Of a stretch of 64,000 nt of DNA, positions 17,791 to 26,378 are shown one piece after another. Each line of letters starts with the position of its first letter. Position 1 is the stretch's first letter. The notes beneath the pieces were generated by a model. That model did not search any database. It was not told the DNA's origin and was given only the letters and a program-made list of their open reading frames with translations. The DNA is taken from the NCBI RefSeq assembly GCF_000185905.1, contig NC_014923.1, forward strand, positions 992,001 through 1,056,000, given 5' to 3'. The stretch comes from Mesorhizobium ciceri biovar biserrulae WSM1271. GTDB lineage: Bacteria; Pseudomonadota; Alphaproteobacteria; Rhizobiales; Rhizobiaceae. The position numbers and the translations under genes are program-made.

Positions 17791-18153
17791 TCAGCCCTTC
17801 TCGGCCATGGCGTCCCTGGCGGCCTGCCGGTGCGCAGTGGTGATATGGGCACTGACGGCGGTGATCGCGGCGGTGAGCACGGCGATGTCGTCGGTGAAGC
17901 CAAGCCCGAAGACGAAGTCGGGGATGACATCCACCGGCAGCACGAAATAACCGAGCGCGGCCAGCAGAATGCCCTTGGCGCGCAGCGGCGTGTTCTTGTC
18001 CATGGCGCAATAATAGGCGGCCACGACCTCTTCCATGAAGGGGATCTGCCGCGCGGCCTTCTTGGCTGTGCGCCAGAATTTCTCGCGCACTTCGCTCTCG
18101 TCTGACGGCTTGCCGCCAAAGCCGAAGAAATCAAAACCGGATTGTTGCGCCAT
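17791..18153 (-). CDS. YkvA/DUF1232 membrane protein
   Basis: A 120-residue protein. The DUF1232 core is ALGYFVLPVDVIPDFVFGLGFTDDIAVL, a paired helical hairpin with the conserved P-x-D-x-IPD pattern. The first 40 residues are polar, with KFWRTAKKAARQIPFMEE. Start at 18153 has AAGGAGAGACTG upstream; the longer frame to 18288 is not supported. It lies 121 bases downstream of the pterin dehydratase gene. Function of the family is unknown. Confidence 0.85.
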   Translation of the reverse strand: MAQQSGFDFFGFGGKPSDESEVREKFWRTAKKAARQIPFMEEVVAAYYCAMDKNTPLRAKGILLAALGYFVLPVDVIPDFVFGLGFTDDIAVLTAAITAVSAHITTAHRQAARDAMAEKG

Positions 18154-18274
18154 CAGTCTCTCCTTGCGGGGCTCATGCGCATCCGGCGCCTGCCCGCGGG
18201 GAAAATGTGGTGAAACCCGACCCCCGCTACAAGATGCCGGTGCCGATTTGGGCCTGCCGAGGCGATACCAGGCC

Positions 18275-18571
18275 TCAGGCGCCGGCAAAACGGTTCATTT
18301 TCGTGGCCAGATCGATATCGAGCGCAGTGACGCCGCCGGCGTCGTGGGTGTTCAGCGTCACGTCGACGGTCTTGTATACATTCGACCACTCGGGATGATG
18401 ATCCATCGCCTCGGCGGCAAGCGCGACGCGGGTCATGAAGGCGAAAGCCTCGGAGAAATTCGCGAAGGTGAATGTGCGCTTGATGGAGGCGCCGTCTTCC
18501 GCCAGCGCCCAGCCGTCGAGGCCCGTCAATGCGGCTTCAGCGGCTTGCCTGCCCAGTTTCTCTCTCGCCAT
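18275..18571 (-). CDS. phhB: 4a-hydroxytetrahydrobiopterin dehydratase
   Basis: A 98-residue PCD/DCoH-fold enzyme that recycles the pterin cofactor of aromatic amino acid hydroxylases. The active-site block is [29 protein letters not shown], with the two catalytic His residues in HHPEW. Length is normal. No phenylalanine hydroxylase gene is seen nearby, so the role here may be general pterin salvage or molybdopterin related. Confidence 0.93.
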   Translation of the reverse strand: MAREKLGRQAAEAALTGLDGWALAEDGASIKRTFTFANFSEAFAFMTRVALAAEAMDHHPEWSNVYKTVDVTLNTHDAGGVTALDIDLATKMNRFAGA

Positions 18572-18621
18572 GTCCCTATCCTGTGCTATTCGAAAACGAC
18601 CCTCACCATAGCGACGGATCG

Positions 18622-19140
18622 ATGAGCGCGAAGCCTATAAATTCCATTCTCTTCGTCTGCCTCGGCAACATCTGCCGGTCGCCGCTGGCGGAAGGTGTCT
18701 TCCGCGCCGTTTGGGCCGAGCGCGGGTCGGCCCGGGATATCCTGCTCGATTCGGCGGGAACCAGTGACTGGGAGGCCGGCTCTGCCCCCGATCGACGCGC
18801 GATCGCGGTCGCCATGCGGCACGGCGTCGACATTTCCGGGCAGAGGGCGCGCAAGGTCACGCCACAGGACCTCCACCGTTTCGACCTGATCCTTGGCATG
18901 GACCGGTCGAATGTCGCCGACCTGAAGGCGCTGGCGCCGGCGGCCGTGCAGGACCGCATCCATCTGTTCCTGGAATTCGCGCAGGGAAAGGCACGCGACG
19001 TGCCGGATCCTTATCATGACGAGGCAGAAGCCTTCGCTTCCGCCTATCGCATGATCCGCGAGGCGTCGGAGGCGCTGGCGACAAGGCTGGAGGCGCGGGC
19101 GTCCGTGCCTGACAGCGGCCAGGCTTCCTCGACGATGTAG
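18622..19140 (+). CDS. Low molecular weight protein-tyrosine phosphatase
   Basis: A 172-residue cytosolic phosphatase. The P-loop CLGNICRS (CX5R) lies near residue 13 and the general acid Asp in [10 protein letters not shown] near residue 130. The frame extends about 15 residues beyond the usual end ([12 protein letters not shown]). The ATG at 18622 follows CGACGGATCG. Its last 97 bases overlap, on the opposite strand, the 3' end of thpR; the overlap makes the unconserved tails of both proteins. Confidence 0.93.
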   Translation: MSAKPINSILFVCLGNICRSPLAEGVFRAVWAERGSARDILLDSAGTSDWEAGSAPDRRAIAVAMRHGVDISGQRARKVTPQDLHRFDLILGMDRSNVADLKALAPAAVQDRIHLFLEFAQGKARDVPDPYHDEAEAFASAYRMIREASEALATRLEARASVPDSGQASSTM

Positions 19141-19640
19141 GGTCCGCCGCCGACCGAATCGCGCGACGACATCAAAACGAAACGGCCGATGCGGAACGGC
19201 AGCGTCGAGAAATTGCCGCGCGCCGACAGATATTGGGCAACGTCCAGCGGGGTCGAATTGCGCAAGCGCGCCAGCGTCACATGCGGCATGAATTTGCGCG
19301 GGTCGGCCGGGATGCCGAGCCGCTGGCAGATGCGGTCGATCTCACCTTGAAGGGCGGCCAGATCGGGCGAGGCGGAAGCGCCCGCCCACACCGCATGCGG
19401 CTTCTTCTGGCCGAAAGCGCCGACGCCGGTCAGCGCCAGCGAGAAAGAAGGGCGGTGGACGCGGTCGAGCGCGTTGGCGATCTCGTCGGCGACATGGCCG
19501 GGAACATCGCCGATGAAGCGCAGCGTCAGATGGTAGTTTTCGACGTCGATCCAGCGGGCTCCCGGCAAGCCGCCCCGCAGCAGGGACAGCGAAAGGGCAG
19601 CGTCACGCGGAATTTCGAGGGCGGTGAAAAGACGCGGCAT
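19044..19640 (-). CDS. thpR: RNA 2',3'-cyclic phosphodiesterase
   Basis: A 198-residue 2H phosphoesterase that opens 2',3'-cyclic phosphates on RNA ends. Two catalytic H-x-T motifs are visible: HLTLRFIGDV near residue 36 and HVTLARLR near 123, symmetrically placed as the family requires. The ATG at 19640 follows GGGAGGCTCTTC; a 22-codon extension to 19706 is not conserved. The C-terminal 30 residues overlap the phosphatase gene antisense. Confidence 0.92.
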   Translation of the reverse strand: MPRLFTALEIPRDAALSLSLLRGGLPGARWIDVENYHLTLRFIGDVPGHVADEIANALDRVHRPSFSLALTGVGAFGQKKPHAVWAGASASPDLAALQGEIDRICQRLGIPADPRKFMPHVTLARLRNSTPLDVAQYLSARGNFSTLPFRIGRFVLMSSRDSVGGGPYIVEEAWPLSGTDARASSLVASASDASRIMR

Positions 19641-19765
19641 GAAGAGCCTCCCTTCCTCGAATCGAACTGTCACCCATAGCGAATCATCGATAGTCAAACG
19701 GAGCAAGAGGTTTGTTGGCCACAGTCCCTGTTAAAAGCTCGCCGGGCGGAAACAGTTCCAACCCG

Positions 19766-20410
19766 CTAGGAATCGCCCGGCACCGCCGCGATCACCTTCT
19801 CGACAGCGGGCAGGATGCGTTCGACCATCTGGTCGACGCCTCGTGCGCTCGGATGCAGGCCGTCCTCGAGCTGCATGCCGGGCTGGCCGGCGACGCCATC
19901 GAGAAAGAACGGGTAGAGCGCGACGTCGTATTTCTTCGCCAGGTCCGGGAAAATGGCGTCGAAGGCGCTCTGGTAGTCGGGACCGAGATTGGGTGCGGCG
20001 CGCATGCCGGCCAGAAGCACGGCAATCTTGCGCTGCTTCAGCTTGCTCAGCATCTCGTCGAGGTTCTTTTTGGTGATGTCGGGCGAGACGCCGCGCAGCA
20101 TGTCGTTGGCGCCGAGTTCGAGGATGACCAGCTGCGTGCCGTCCGGCACCGACCAGTCAAGCCGCGCCAGGCCGCCGCTCGTCGTGTCGCCGGAGACGCC
20201 GGCATTGGCGACGGTCACGTCGTGGCCTTTGGCGCCAAGCGCTGCCTGCAGCCTGTCGGTAAAGCCCTGGTCGGGTCCAAGGCCATAGCCCGCCATCAGG
20301 CTGTCACCGAAGCCGACGATCTTGAACGGCTCGGCACGCGCCGACGACATGACGCCGCAAATGGCGAGGAAAACCACGAAGCCTGCGGCAATACTGCGTT
20401 TGAAAGACAT
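19766..20410 (-). CDS. SGNH-family arylesterase / lysophospholipase-like hydrolase
   Basis: A 214-residue periplasmic hydrolase. The signal peptide (to ARA) is followed by block I IVGFGDSLMAGYGL with the catalytic Ser, block III LGANDMLRG, and block V DGLHPSARG with Asp and His. This is the TesA/arylesterase type acting on acyl esters. It is divergent from an ABC pair, as tesA is beside ybbA-ybbP in E. coli, which supports orthology with TesA. Confidence 0.92.
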   Translation of the reverse strand: MSFKRSIAAGFVVFLAICGVMSSARAEPFKIVGFGDSLMAGYGLGPDQGFTDRLQAALGAKGHDVTVANAGVSGDTTSGGLARLDWSVPDGTQLVILELGANDMLRGVSPDITKKNLDEMLSKLKQRKIAVLLAGMRAAPNLGPDYQSAFDAIFPDLAKKYDVALYPFFLDGVAGQPGMQLEDGLHPSARGVDQMVERILPAVEKVIAAVPGDS

Positions 20411-20498
20411 GCGGCAGGCCCCATATGAGCTAGGAATTCTTCAGTCGACGGCTTCCGGCAAGCAGAGCCTTCATTCCCAGATATAGGACGATTTCATT

Positions 20499-21194
20499 TT
20501 GACAGAAGCCGTCATCGCGCTGAAAGATGTGTCCCTGACCCTTGGCGAGGGCGCTTCATCGGTCCATGTGCTGAAGGGGGTGAGCCTCGATGTGGCGACC
20601 GGCGAGGCGACCGGCATCGTCGGACCTTCGGGTTCCGGCAAGTCAACCTTGCTGATGGTCCTGGCAGGCCTGGAAAGGGTCGATTCGGGTACGGTCCGAA
20701 TCGCCGGCGAGCTGCTCAACGGCAAGAGCGAGGACCAGATCGCTTCGTTTCGGGGCCGAAACATTGGCATCGTGTTCCAGTCCTTCCATCTCATTCCCAA
20801 CATGACGGCGCTCGAAAATGTCGCGGTGCCGCTGGAACTGGCGGGCCATGCCGATCCGTTCGCGGTGGCGGCGCGCGAGCTGGCGGCGGTTGGCCTCAGC
20901 GACCGCGTCACCCACTATCCCGGCGAATTGTCGGGCGGCGAGCAGCAGCGCGTGGCGATCGCCCGCGCATTGGCGCCGTCGCCGCGCATCCTGATCGCCG
21001 ACGAGCCGACCGGCAATCTGGACCAGGCGACCGGGCGGCAGGTCGCTGACCTCTTGTTTGCAAAGGCGGCCGAGCGCGGCATGACGCTGGTGCTGGTCAC
21101 GCATGATCCGGCGCTCGCGGCACGCTGTTCGCGCCAGGTTTCGATGCGCTCGGGCCGGATCGAGGCACCGGCGCCGGTCAAGGTGACGGCCTGA
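20499..21194 (+). CDS. ABC transporter ATP-binding protein (YbbA-like)
   Basis: A 231-residue ATPase of the LolD/MacB/YbbA group. Walker A GPSGSGKST near residue 42, Q-loop VFQSFHLIPN, signature LSGGEQQRVAIARAL, Walker B ILIADEPTGNLD and the H-loop VTHD are intact. The start is a TTG at 20499 preceded by AGGACG; no ATG is available near the conserved N-terminus. Its stop overlaps the start of the permease gene by one base (TGATG), so both form one transcription and translation unit. Confidence 0.93.
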   Translation: MTEAVIALKDVSLTLGEGASSVHVLKGVSLDVATGEATGIVGPSGSGKSTLLMVLAGLERVDSGTVRIAGELLNGKSEDQIASFRGRNIGIVFQSFHLIPNMTALENVAVPLELAGHADPFAVAARELAAVGLSDRVTHYPGELSGGEQQRVAIARALAPSPRILIADEPTGNLDQATGRQVADLLFAKAAERGMTLVLVTHDPALAARCSRQVSMRSGRIEAPAPVKVTA

Positions 21195-23743
21195 TGCCGC
21201 TGTCCCGGACGTTGAGGCTCGCTGTCCGCTTCTCGCTGCGCGAGATGCGCGGCGGCCTGTCCGGTTTCCTGATCTTCCTCGCCTGCATCGCGCTCGGCGT
21301 CGCGGCCATCGGCGGCGTCAACTCGGTGGCGCGTTCGATCACCGCCGGTGTCGCCAATCAGGGCCAGACGCTGCTTGGCGGCGATCTTCGCTTCCAGATC
21401 AACCAGCGTGACGCCAGTCAGGCGGAGCGCAGCTTCCTTGACGGGCTCGGCACGGTTTCGCGGACCGCCAGCATGCGTTCGATGGCGCGTCTGGCCGACG
21501 GATCCGACCAGGCGCTGGTCGAGGCCAAGGCGGTCGACCATGCCTATCCGCTCTATGGCACGCTGGAGACCGAGCCGGCGCTGTCGAAACAGGAACTGTT
21601 CGGCGAAGAGTTCGGCGTCTTCGGTGCGGCAGCGCCCGATCTTCTGTTCGAGCGGTTGCACGTCAAGCTTGGCGACCGGCTGAAGCTCGGCACCGCCACT
21701 TTCGAACTGCGCGCCAAGCTGGTCGCCGAACCGGATGCCGTGTCCGACGGTTTCGGCTTCGCGCCGAGGCTGATGATCTCGACCGAAGGGTTGGCGGCCA
21801 CTGGACTGATCCAGCCGGGCAGCCTGGTCGAGAATGCCTACAAAATCCGGCTGCCGGCGGACGCCGACGAGACGAGGCTCAAGGCCATCCAGGATCAGGC
21901 CGCCACGGATTTTCCGGAAGCCGGCTGGTCGATCCGCACGCGCAGCAACGCGGCGCCCGCGCTGTCGTCCAACATCGAACGCTTCTCACAGTTCCTGACC
22001 CTGGTCGGGCTGACGGCGCTGGTGGTCGGCGGCGTCGGCGTCGCCAATGCGGTGCGCGCCTATCTCGACGGCAAGCGCGGCGTCATCGCCACCTTCAAGA
22101 GCCTGGGCGCTTCGGGCGGCTTCGTCTTTGCCGTCTATCTCGTGCAGATCCTGATCATAGCCGGATTGGGTATCGTGCTGGGCCTTGTGCTCGGCGCACT
22201 AATGCCCTTCGCGGCGAGCGCGGCCTTGCAATCCGTCATTCCGGTGCCGGCCGAAGGCGGCTTCTATCCCGGCGCGCTCGGCATGGCGGCGCTGTTCGGC
22301 CTGCTGGTGACGTTGGCTTTCGCGCTGCTGCCGCTCGGCCGCGCCCGCGACGTGCCGGCAACCGCGCTGTTTCGCGAAATGGGGCTGGAAGGCCGCGGCT
22401 TGCCGCGCCCCGCCTATGTCGCGGCGGCCATAGGCATCGCGCTGCTGCTTGCGGCGCTGGCCATTCTGTTCTCGGGCGACCAGCGCATCGCCTCGATCTT
22501 TGTCGGCGCTACCGTCTTCGCCTTCCTGGTGCTGCGCGCGGTCGGCGCACTGGTGCAATGGACGGCCAGGAAAAGCCCGCGCGTGCGCTTCGTGGCGCTC
22601 AGGCTCGCCATCGGCAACATCCATCGGCCAGGCGCCCTGACGCCATCGGTGGTGCTGTCCCTGGGGCTCGGGCTGACGCTATTGGTGACGCTGGCGCTGA
22701 TCGACGGCAATCTCAGGCGACAGATCTCGGGCAGCCTGCCGGAACGGGCGCCGAACTTCTTCTTCGTCGACATCCAGAGCGCCGATGTCGCGTCCTTCTC
22801 GGCGCTGATCGGCAAGGAGGCGCCGCAGGGCGTGCTGGCCAAGGTGCCGATGCTGCGCGGCCGGGTGATGGCGCTGAACGGTGTCGACGTCGACAAGGTG
22901 AAGGTGCCGGCGGAAGGCGCCTGGGTGCTGAGGGGGGATCGCGGCCTGACCTATGACACCAGGCAGCCGGAGAACGCGACGCTGACCGAGGGCAGTTGGT
23001 GGCCCGAAAATTACAGCGGCGAACCGCTGGTTTCGTTTTCGGCGCAAGAAGGCAAGGAGATCGGGCTGAAGCTCGGCGACACCATCACCGTCAATGTGCT
23101 GGGCCGCAATGTCACGGCCAGGATCGCCAGTTTCCGCCAAGTCGAATGGGAGACGATGGGTATCAATTTCGTCATGGTCTTCTCGCCCAACACATTCGCG
23201 GGCGCCCCGCATGGCTGGATGGCGACGCTGACCGAAAAGAGTGCATCGACGGCCGACGACGCCCGCATCCTCAACGCCGTCACCCGCGCCTTCCCGGCGG
23301 TGACGACGGTGCGGGTCAAGGACGCGCTCGACGTCGTCAACCGGCTGGTCGGGCAGCTCGGCACGGCGATCCGGGCGGCCGCTGGCGTGGCGCTGATCGC
23401 TTCGGTGCTGGTGCTGGCCGGCGCGCTTGCAGCCGGCAACCGGGCGCGCATCCATGATGCGGTGGTGTTGAAGACGCTGGGCGCGACACGCACGATGCTG
23501 ATATCGGCCTTCTCGCTCGAATATATGCTGATCGGGCTGGCCACCGCCATTTTCGCGCTGGCGGCGGGCAGCGCAGCCGCCTGGTTCGTCGTCGCGCGCA
23601 TCATGACTTTGCCGTCGCATTTCATGCCGGAGGTGGCGGTGGCAACCATTCTGTTTTCGCTGGTGATCACGGTCGGCATTGGTCTCGCCGGCACCTGGCG
23701 GGTGCTCGGCCACAAGGCAGCACCGGTGCTGCGCAACCTGTGA
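21194..23743 (+). CDS. FtsX-like ABC transporter permease (YbbP-like)
   Basis: An 849-residue inner membrane permease. One N-terminal membrane segment, a large periplasmic domain, then two FtsX-type helical bundles (around GVANAVRAYLDGKRGVIATFKSLGASGG and, near the C-terminus, RIHDAVVLKTLGATRTMLISAFSLEYM). The duplicated 'KSLGA/KTLGA' elements are typical of YbbP/LolE-like permeases. With the upstream ATPase it forms a two-gene exporter whose substrate is unknown; the neighbouring SGNH esterase suggests lipid or acyl-ester work. Confidence 0.92.
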   Translation: MPLSRTLRLAVRFSLREMRGGLSGFLIFLACIALGVAAIGGVNSVARSITAGVANQGQTLLGGDLRFQINQRDASQAERSFLDGLGTVSRTASMRSMARLADGSDQALVEAKAVDHAYPLYGTLETEPALSKQELFGEEFGVFGAAAPDLLFERLHVKLGDRLKLGTATFELRAKLVAEPDAVSDGFGFAPRLMISTEGLAATGLIQPGSLVENAYKIRLPADADETRLKAIQDQAATDFPEAGWSIRTRSNAAPALSSNIERFSQFLTLVGLTALVVGGVGVANAVRAYLDGKRGVIATFKSLGASGGFVFAVYLVQILIIAGLGIVLGLVLGALMPFAASAALQSVIPVPAEGGFYPGALGMAALFGLLVTLAFALLPLGRARDVPATALFREMGLEGRGLPRPAYVAAAIGIALLLAALAILFSGDQRIASIFVGATVFAFLVLRAVGALVQWTARKSPRVRFVALRLAIGNIHRPGALTPSVVLSLGLGLTLLVTLALIDGNLRRQISGSLPERAPNFFFVDIQSADVASFSALIGKEAPQGVLAKVPMLRGRVMALNGVDVDKVKVPAEGAWVLRGDRGLTYDTRQPENATLTEGSWWPENYSGEPLVSFSAQEGKEIGLKLGDTITVNVLGRNVTARIASFRQVEWETMGINFVMVFSPNTFAGAPHGWMATLTEKSASTADDARILNAVTRAFPAVTTVRVKDALDVVNRLVGQLGTAIRAAAGVALIASVLVLAGALAAGNRARIHDAVVLKTLGATRTMLISAFSLEYMLIGLATAIFALAAGSAAAWFVVARIMTLPSHFMPEVAVATILFSLVITVGIGLAGTWRVLGHKAAPVLRNL

Positions 23744-23888
23744 CGACAGGCCCGGAACGGGCACCATGGATTAAATCTTGGTAAGAAAGCCGTCCGAAAA
23801 GCCGAGGAATCGGCGCTTCGCCCTCTCACGAACCGTTACATCCGGTTACGGTCTTGTTCTTGACGCGAATAACCATCATATTTCGCCA

Positions 23889-23950
23889 CAGGCATGCTGG
23901 AGCCCTGCCAGCGGCGCCTGGGTCCGGAAGGACCTGACACCGGACGGGGC
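23889..23950 (+). ncRNA. ybhL-type structured leader upstream of the BI-1 gene
   Basis: The 5' region of the BI-1 gene holds a compact fold: an outer stem (CAGGC 23889-23893 with GCCTG 23916-23920) enclosing a GCTGG/CCAGC hairpin, then a GGTCC-GGAA-GGACC hairpin at 23921-23934. Position before a ybhL/BI-1 homologue in a rhizobial genome and the fold match the ybhL motif described by Corbino and co-workers in alphaproteobacteria. Assignment is by recall of the motif and position; a covariance search would settle it. It ends 20 bases before the start codon. Confidence 0.72.
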
Positions 23951-23970
23951 AGAAGCAATAGAGGACTACA

Positions 23971-24750
23971 ATGGCTGATCCCATTCGCAACTACCAGACG
24001 CGCGCCGTGCCCGGCGTCGGCGTCGGTGCCGACATCGATCAGGGCCTGCGCGCCTACATGATCAAGGTTTACAATCTGATGGGGCTTGGCCTCCTCATCA
24101 CCGGTCTTGCCGCTGTCGGCACGATCATGCTGGCCACCACCACCGATCCGGCTTCGGCTGTCGCGACGCTGCCGAGCGGCGAGATGCTGACGTCCTTCGG
24201 CTACGCGATCTTCGGCTCGCCGCTGCGCTGGGTGGTGATGCTGGCGCCGCTGGCCGCCGTTCTGTTCCTGTCGTTCCGCGTCCAGTCGATGAGCGTTTCG
24301 GCGGCGCAGACGACGTTCTGGGTCTATGCCGGTCTCGTCGGCCTGTCGCTGTCTTCGATCTTCCTGGTCTACACCACGGCCAGCATTTCACAGACCTTCT
24401 TCGCCACGGCCGCCGCCTTCGGTGCGCTGTCGCTGTTCGGCTACACCACCAAGCGCGACCTGACGGCGATGGGCTCGTTCCTGATCATGGGCGTGTTCGG
24501 CATCATCATCGCGTCGGTGATCAACATCTTCCTGCAGTCGTCGGCGCTGTCGTTTGCCGTGTCGGCGATCGGCGTGCTGGTCTTCGCGGGCCTCACCGCC
24601 TATGACACGCAGAAGATCAAGGAGATGTATTTCGAGGGCGACAGTTCGGACGTTGCCGGCCGCAAGGCGATCATGGGCGCGCTGACGCTCTATCTCGACT
24701 TCATCAACCTGTTCATGTTCCTGTTGCAGTTCATGGGCGACCGTCGCTAG
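23971..24750 (+). CDS. Bax inhibitor-1/YccA family membrane protein
   Basis: A 259-residue protein with seven hydrophobic segments. The N-terminus has RAYMIKVYNLMGLGLLITG and the C-terminus the family signature GLTAYDTQKIKEMYFEG, with paired Asp residues implicated in pH-dependent Ca2+ leak in bacterial BI-1 homologues. A ribosome site AGAGGAC precedes the ATG. The gene is monocistronic, with a structured RNA leader upstream and a strong terminator downstream. Confidence 0.93.
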   Translation: MADPIRNYQTRAVPGVGVGADIDQGLRAYMIKVYNLMGLGLLITGLAAVGTIMLATTTDPASAVATLPSGEMLTSFGYAIFGSPLRWVVMLAPLAAVLFLSFRVQSMSVSAAQTTFWVYAGLVGLSLSSIFLVYTTASISQTFFATAAAFGALSLFGYTTKRDLTAMGSFLIMGVFGIIIASVINIFLQSSALSFAVSAIGVLVFAGLTAYDTQKIKEMYFEGDSSDVAGRKAIMGALTLYLDFINLFMFLLQFMGDRR

Positions 24751-24776
24751 TTCAGCATGCTGGACCATCGAGTTCC

Positions 24777-24804
24777 AAAAGGGCGGCCCAACGGCCGCCC
24801 TTTT
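24777..24804 (+). terminator. Rho-independent terminator of the BI-1 gene
   Basis: A 12-bp perfect stem (24777-24788 with 24793-24804), 4-base loop and T-rich run, 26 bases after the BI-1 stop. Confidence 0.9.
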
Positions 24805-24858
24805 CTTTTGTGCCGGGCTTTGCTGTTATCGCGAGCAGAGAAATGGCACGCATAAATT

Positions 24859-25431
24859 ATGAGCACTATTACGATTCGACCGGCGACAGCGGCCGACCTC
24901 GACAGCATCACGGGCATCTACGCCGACGCGGTCGCCAAAGGCACGGCGAGCTATGAGTTGGAGCCGCCGAGCCGCGCGGAGATGGGTGTTCGATTCGACA
25001 GCCTGATGGCCGGCGGCTTTCCCTACCTGGTGGCGGAGAAGGACGGCGCGGTTCTCGGCTACGCCTATGCCGGTGCCTTCCGGCCACGCCCGGCCTATCG
25101 CTTCATTGTCGAGGATTCGGTCTATGTCGCGCCCGAGGCCAAGGGCCAGGGCGTCGGGCTCAAGCTGATGCAAAGCCTGATCGAGGCGGTGACGACGGCG
25201 GGCTTTCGCCAGATCATCGCGGTGATCGGCGATGGCCGTCCCGACAGCGCCTCGGTGCGGCTGCACGAAAAGCTCGGCTTTCGCCATTCGGGCCGCCTTG
25301 AAGGTTCCGGCTACAAGCACGGCCGCTGGCTGGACACGGTGTTCATGCAGCTGTCCCTGAATGGCGGTGCCTCGACGCCGCCCGATCCGAGTTCGCTTCC
25401 AGAGCGGAAGTTTCGCCTTAGAGGGGACTGA
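24859..25431 (+). CDS. GNAT-family N-acetyltransferase (phosphinothricin acetyltransferase-like)
   Basis: A 190-residue acetyl-CoA-dependent acyltransferase. Matches of the PAT/YncA group are ADLDSITGIYADAVAKGTASYELEPPS at the N-terminus, the acetyl-CoA loop APEAKGQGVGLKLM near residue 95, and SVRLHEKLGFRHSGRLEGSGYKHGRWLD. Such enzymes acetylate amino acid analogues such as methionine sulfoximine or phosphinothricin. The last 25 residues after FMQLSLNGG are not conserved. A low-complexity inverted repeat follows the stop. Confidence 0.9.
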   Translation: MSTITIRPATAADLDSITGIYADAVAKGTASYELEPPSRAEMGVRFDSLMAGGFPYLVAEKDGAVLGYAYAGAFRPRPAYRFIVEDSVYVAPEAKGQGVGLKLMQSLIEAVTTAGFRQIIAVIGDGRPDSASVRLHEKLGFRHSGRLEGSGYKHGRWLDTVFMQLSLNGGASTPPDPSSLPERKFRLRGD

Positions 25432-25561
25432 AGAAGGAACTGGAGAATTGCGGAATTGAAGAACTGAAGAATAAAAAAAGCGGCGGCAACAGATGACGCC
25501 GAGGCCTTTTCTCAACTCATCAATTCTCCATTTCTTCAATTCCCCTGCTCTAATTCCCTGC
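25432..25561. repeat. Low-complexity imperfect inverted repeat between convergent genes
   Basis: The two halves carry the same words in opposite orientation: GGAGAATTG at 25442-25450 pairs with 25521-25529, and GGAATTGAAGAA at 25452-25463 pairs with 25532-25543. The spacer holds an A run. It fills the gap between the GNAT and DUF2794 stop codons and may act as a two-way terminator. Confidence 0.6.
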
Positions 25562-25945
25562 TCAGGCTTCGACCAGCTTCAACTTGCTGTCGAACACACC
25601 AAGCACGCGGCCGAGTTCCTGGCCGCGTTTCAAGATGCGGCCGCCGGCGGCGATGACGGCAAAGGCGCCCTGCTTGCGGGCCAGTTTCGGATCCTTGACG
25701 ATCTGGAACAGCGGCACTTCGCTGGTGCGGCGGAAGACGGAAAAGACAGCGCGGTCGGCGAGATGATCGATGGCGTAGTCGCGCCATTCATTGGCGGCGA
25801 CCATGCGTCCGTAGAGCCTGAGGATCTGGTCCAGCTCGCGTCGGTCGAACCGCACCGGCTGATCGAGACGTTCGCGTCGCGCCTCGTGCAGCGGGATTAT
25901 TGCGGATGCGTCCCCATCCCCCGTCCCGCCACTGTCATCGGTCAT
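25562..25945 (-). CDS. DUF2794 domain protein
   Basis: A 127-residue soluble protein of a small family found mainly in alphaproteobacteria: RFDRRELDQILRLYGRMVAANEWRDYAIDHL, AVFSVFRRTSEVPLFQIVKDPKLARKQGAFAVIAAGGRILKRG. Function unknown. The ATG at 25945 is preceded by AAGGATCGAGGC; the longer open frame to 26212 runs through a likely sRNA region and reads as non-protein sequence. Confidence 0.83.
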   Translation of the reverse strand: MTDDSGGTGDGDASAIIPLHEARRERLDQPVRFDRRELDQILRLYGRMVAANEWRDYAIDHLADRAVFSVFRRTSEVPLFQIVKDPKLARKQGAFAVIAAGGRILKRGQELGRVLGVFDSKLKLVEA

Positions 25946-26205
25946 GCCTCGATCCTTCAAAATGAATCTTTGCCAACCAAAGTTGGCGTGTTCGCGACTG
26001 AATTGCAAGGCCCGGCGAACCGAGCCCCGCGCCGCGCCGTTTCCGTCACGTCCAGTCACTTTTATGAAACGCCGTGTTGGAATTGGTGATGTTCCGCCAC
26101 ATTTCTGCCTTTTTTTATCCGCGCTCATGCCCCAATGTCCGACGAATTTACCGGCGTTGCCTGAGACGGTTCGGTCCGGCACCGGCTCGTAAACCCCAAG
26201 CCCCC

Positions 26206-26320
26206 CGCCCACGGGTCTGCGTCGGATCGAACCAACCTCGGCTCTTCCTCGGAAGAACCGGGAGCGACGATCCCAAAACCTAAATGACCGGCGTCAGAAG
26301 CAAGCTGACGTCGGTTTTTT
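26206..26320 (+). ncRNA. Candidate trans-acting small RNA
   Basis: Two stacked hairpins and a terminator in a gene-free gap. A 6-bp outer stem (26224-26229 with 26268-26273) encloses a 12-bp hairpin with one mismatch and a GC loop (26236-26263); then comes a classic terminator (26286-26316, T6). The terminator points in plus direction, yet no plus-strand gene precedes it for 850 bases. The 5' end is not known, so the start given is approximate. I could not match it to a named RNA family. Confidence 0.45.
26287..26320 (+). terminator. Rho-independent terminator (plus strand)
   Basis: An 11-bp stem with one G-U pair (26287-26297 with 26305-26315), 7-base loop AAGCAAG, and six T. No protein gene on this strand ends here. 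Confidence 0.8.
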
Positions 26321-26378
26321 ATTGGCTGGTGATAGGTGAACCTTCGCGCTACCGCGGCAGGGGTTTGAGCGCTCTATC

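Larger units (their letters stand above)
25946..26378. other. 433-base intergenic region with a candidate sRNA
   Basis: No gene is supported here. The region holds the promoter of the DUF2794 gene (minus strand), a stem-loop array plus terminator on the plus strand (26221-26320, see separate entry), and the 3' flank of the DUF1223 gene. Confidence 0.6.

Noticed and set aside
25946..26212. N-terminal extension of the DUF2794 protein to 26212
   Set aside because: The extra 89 codons lack homology and cross the candidate sRNA body; a ribosome site supports the start at 25945.
26206..26320. 6S RNA, 4.5S RNA or tmRNA
   Set aside because: Neither the SRP GGAA-tetraloop core, the long 6S bubble structure, nor a tRNA-like end can be drawn; the neighbours also differ from the usual zapA/fau context of 6S RNA.
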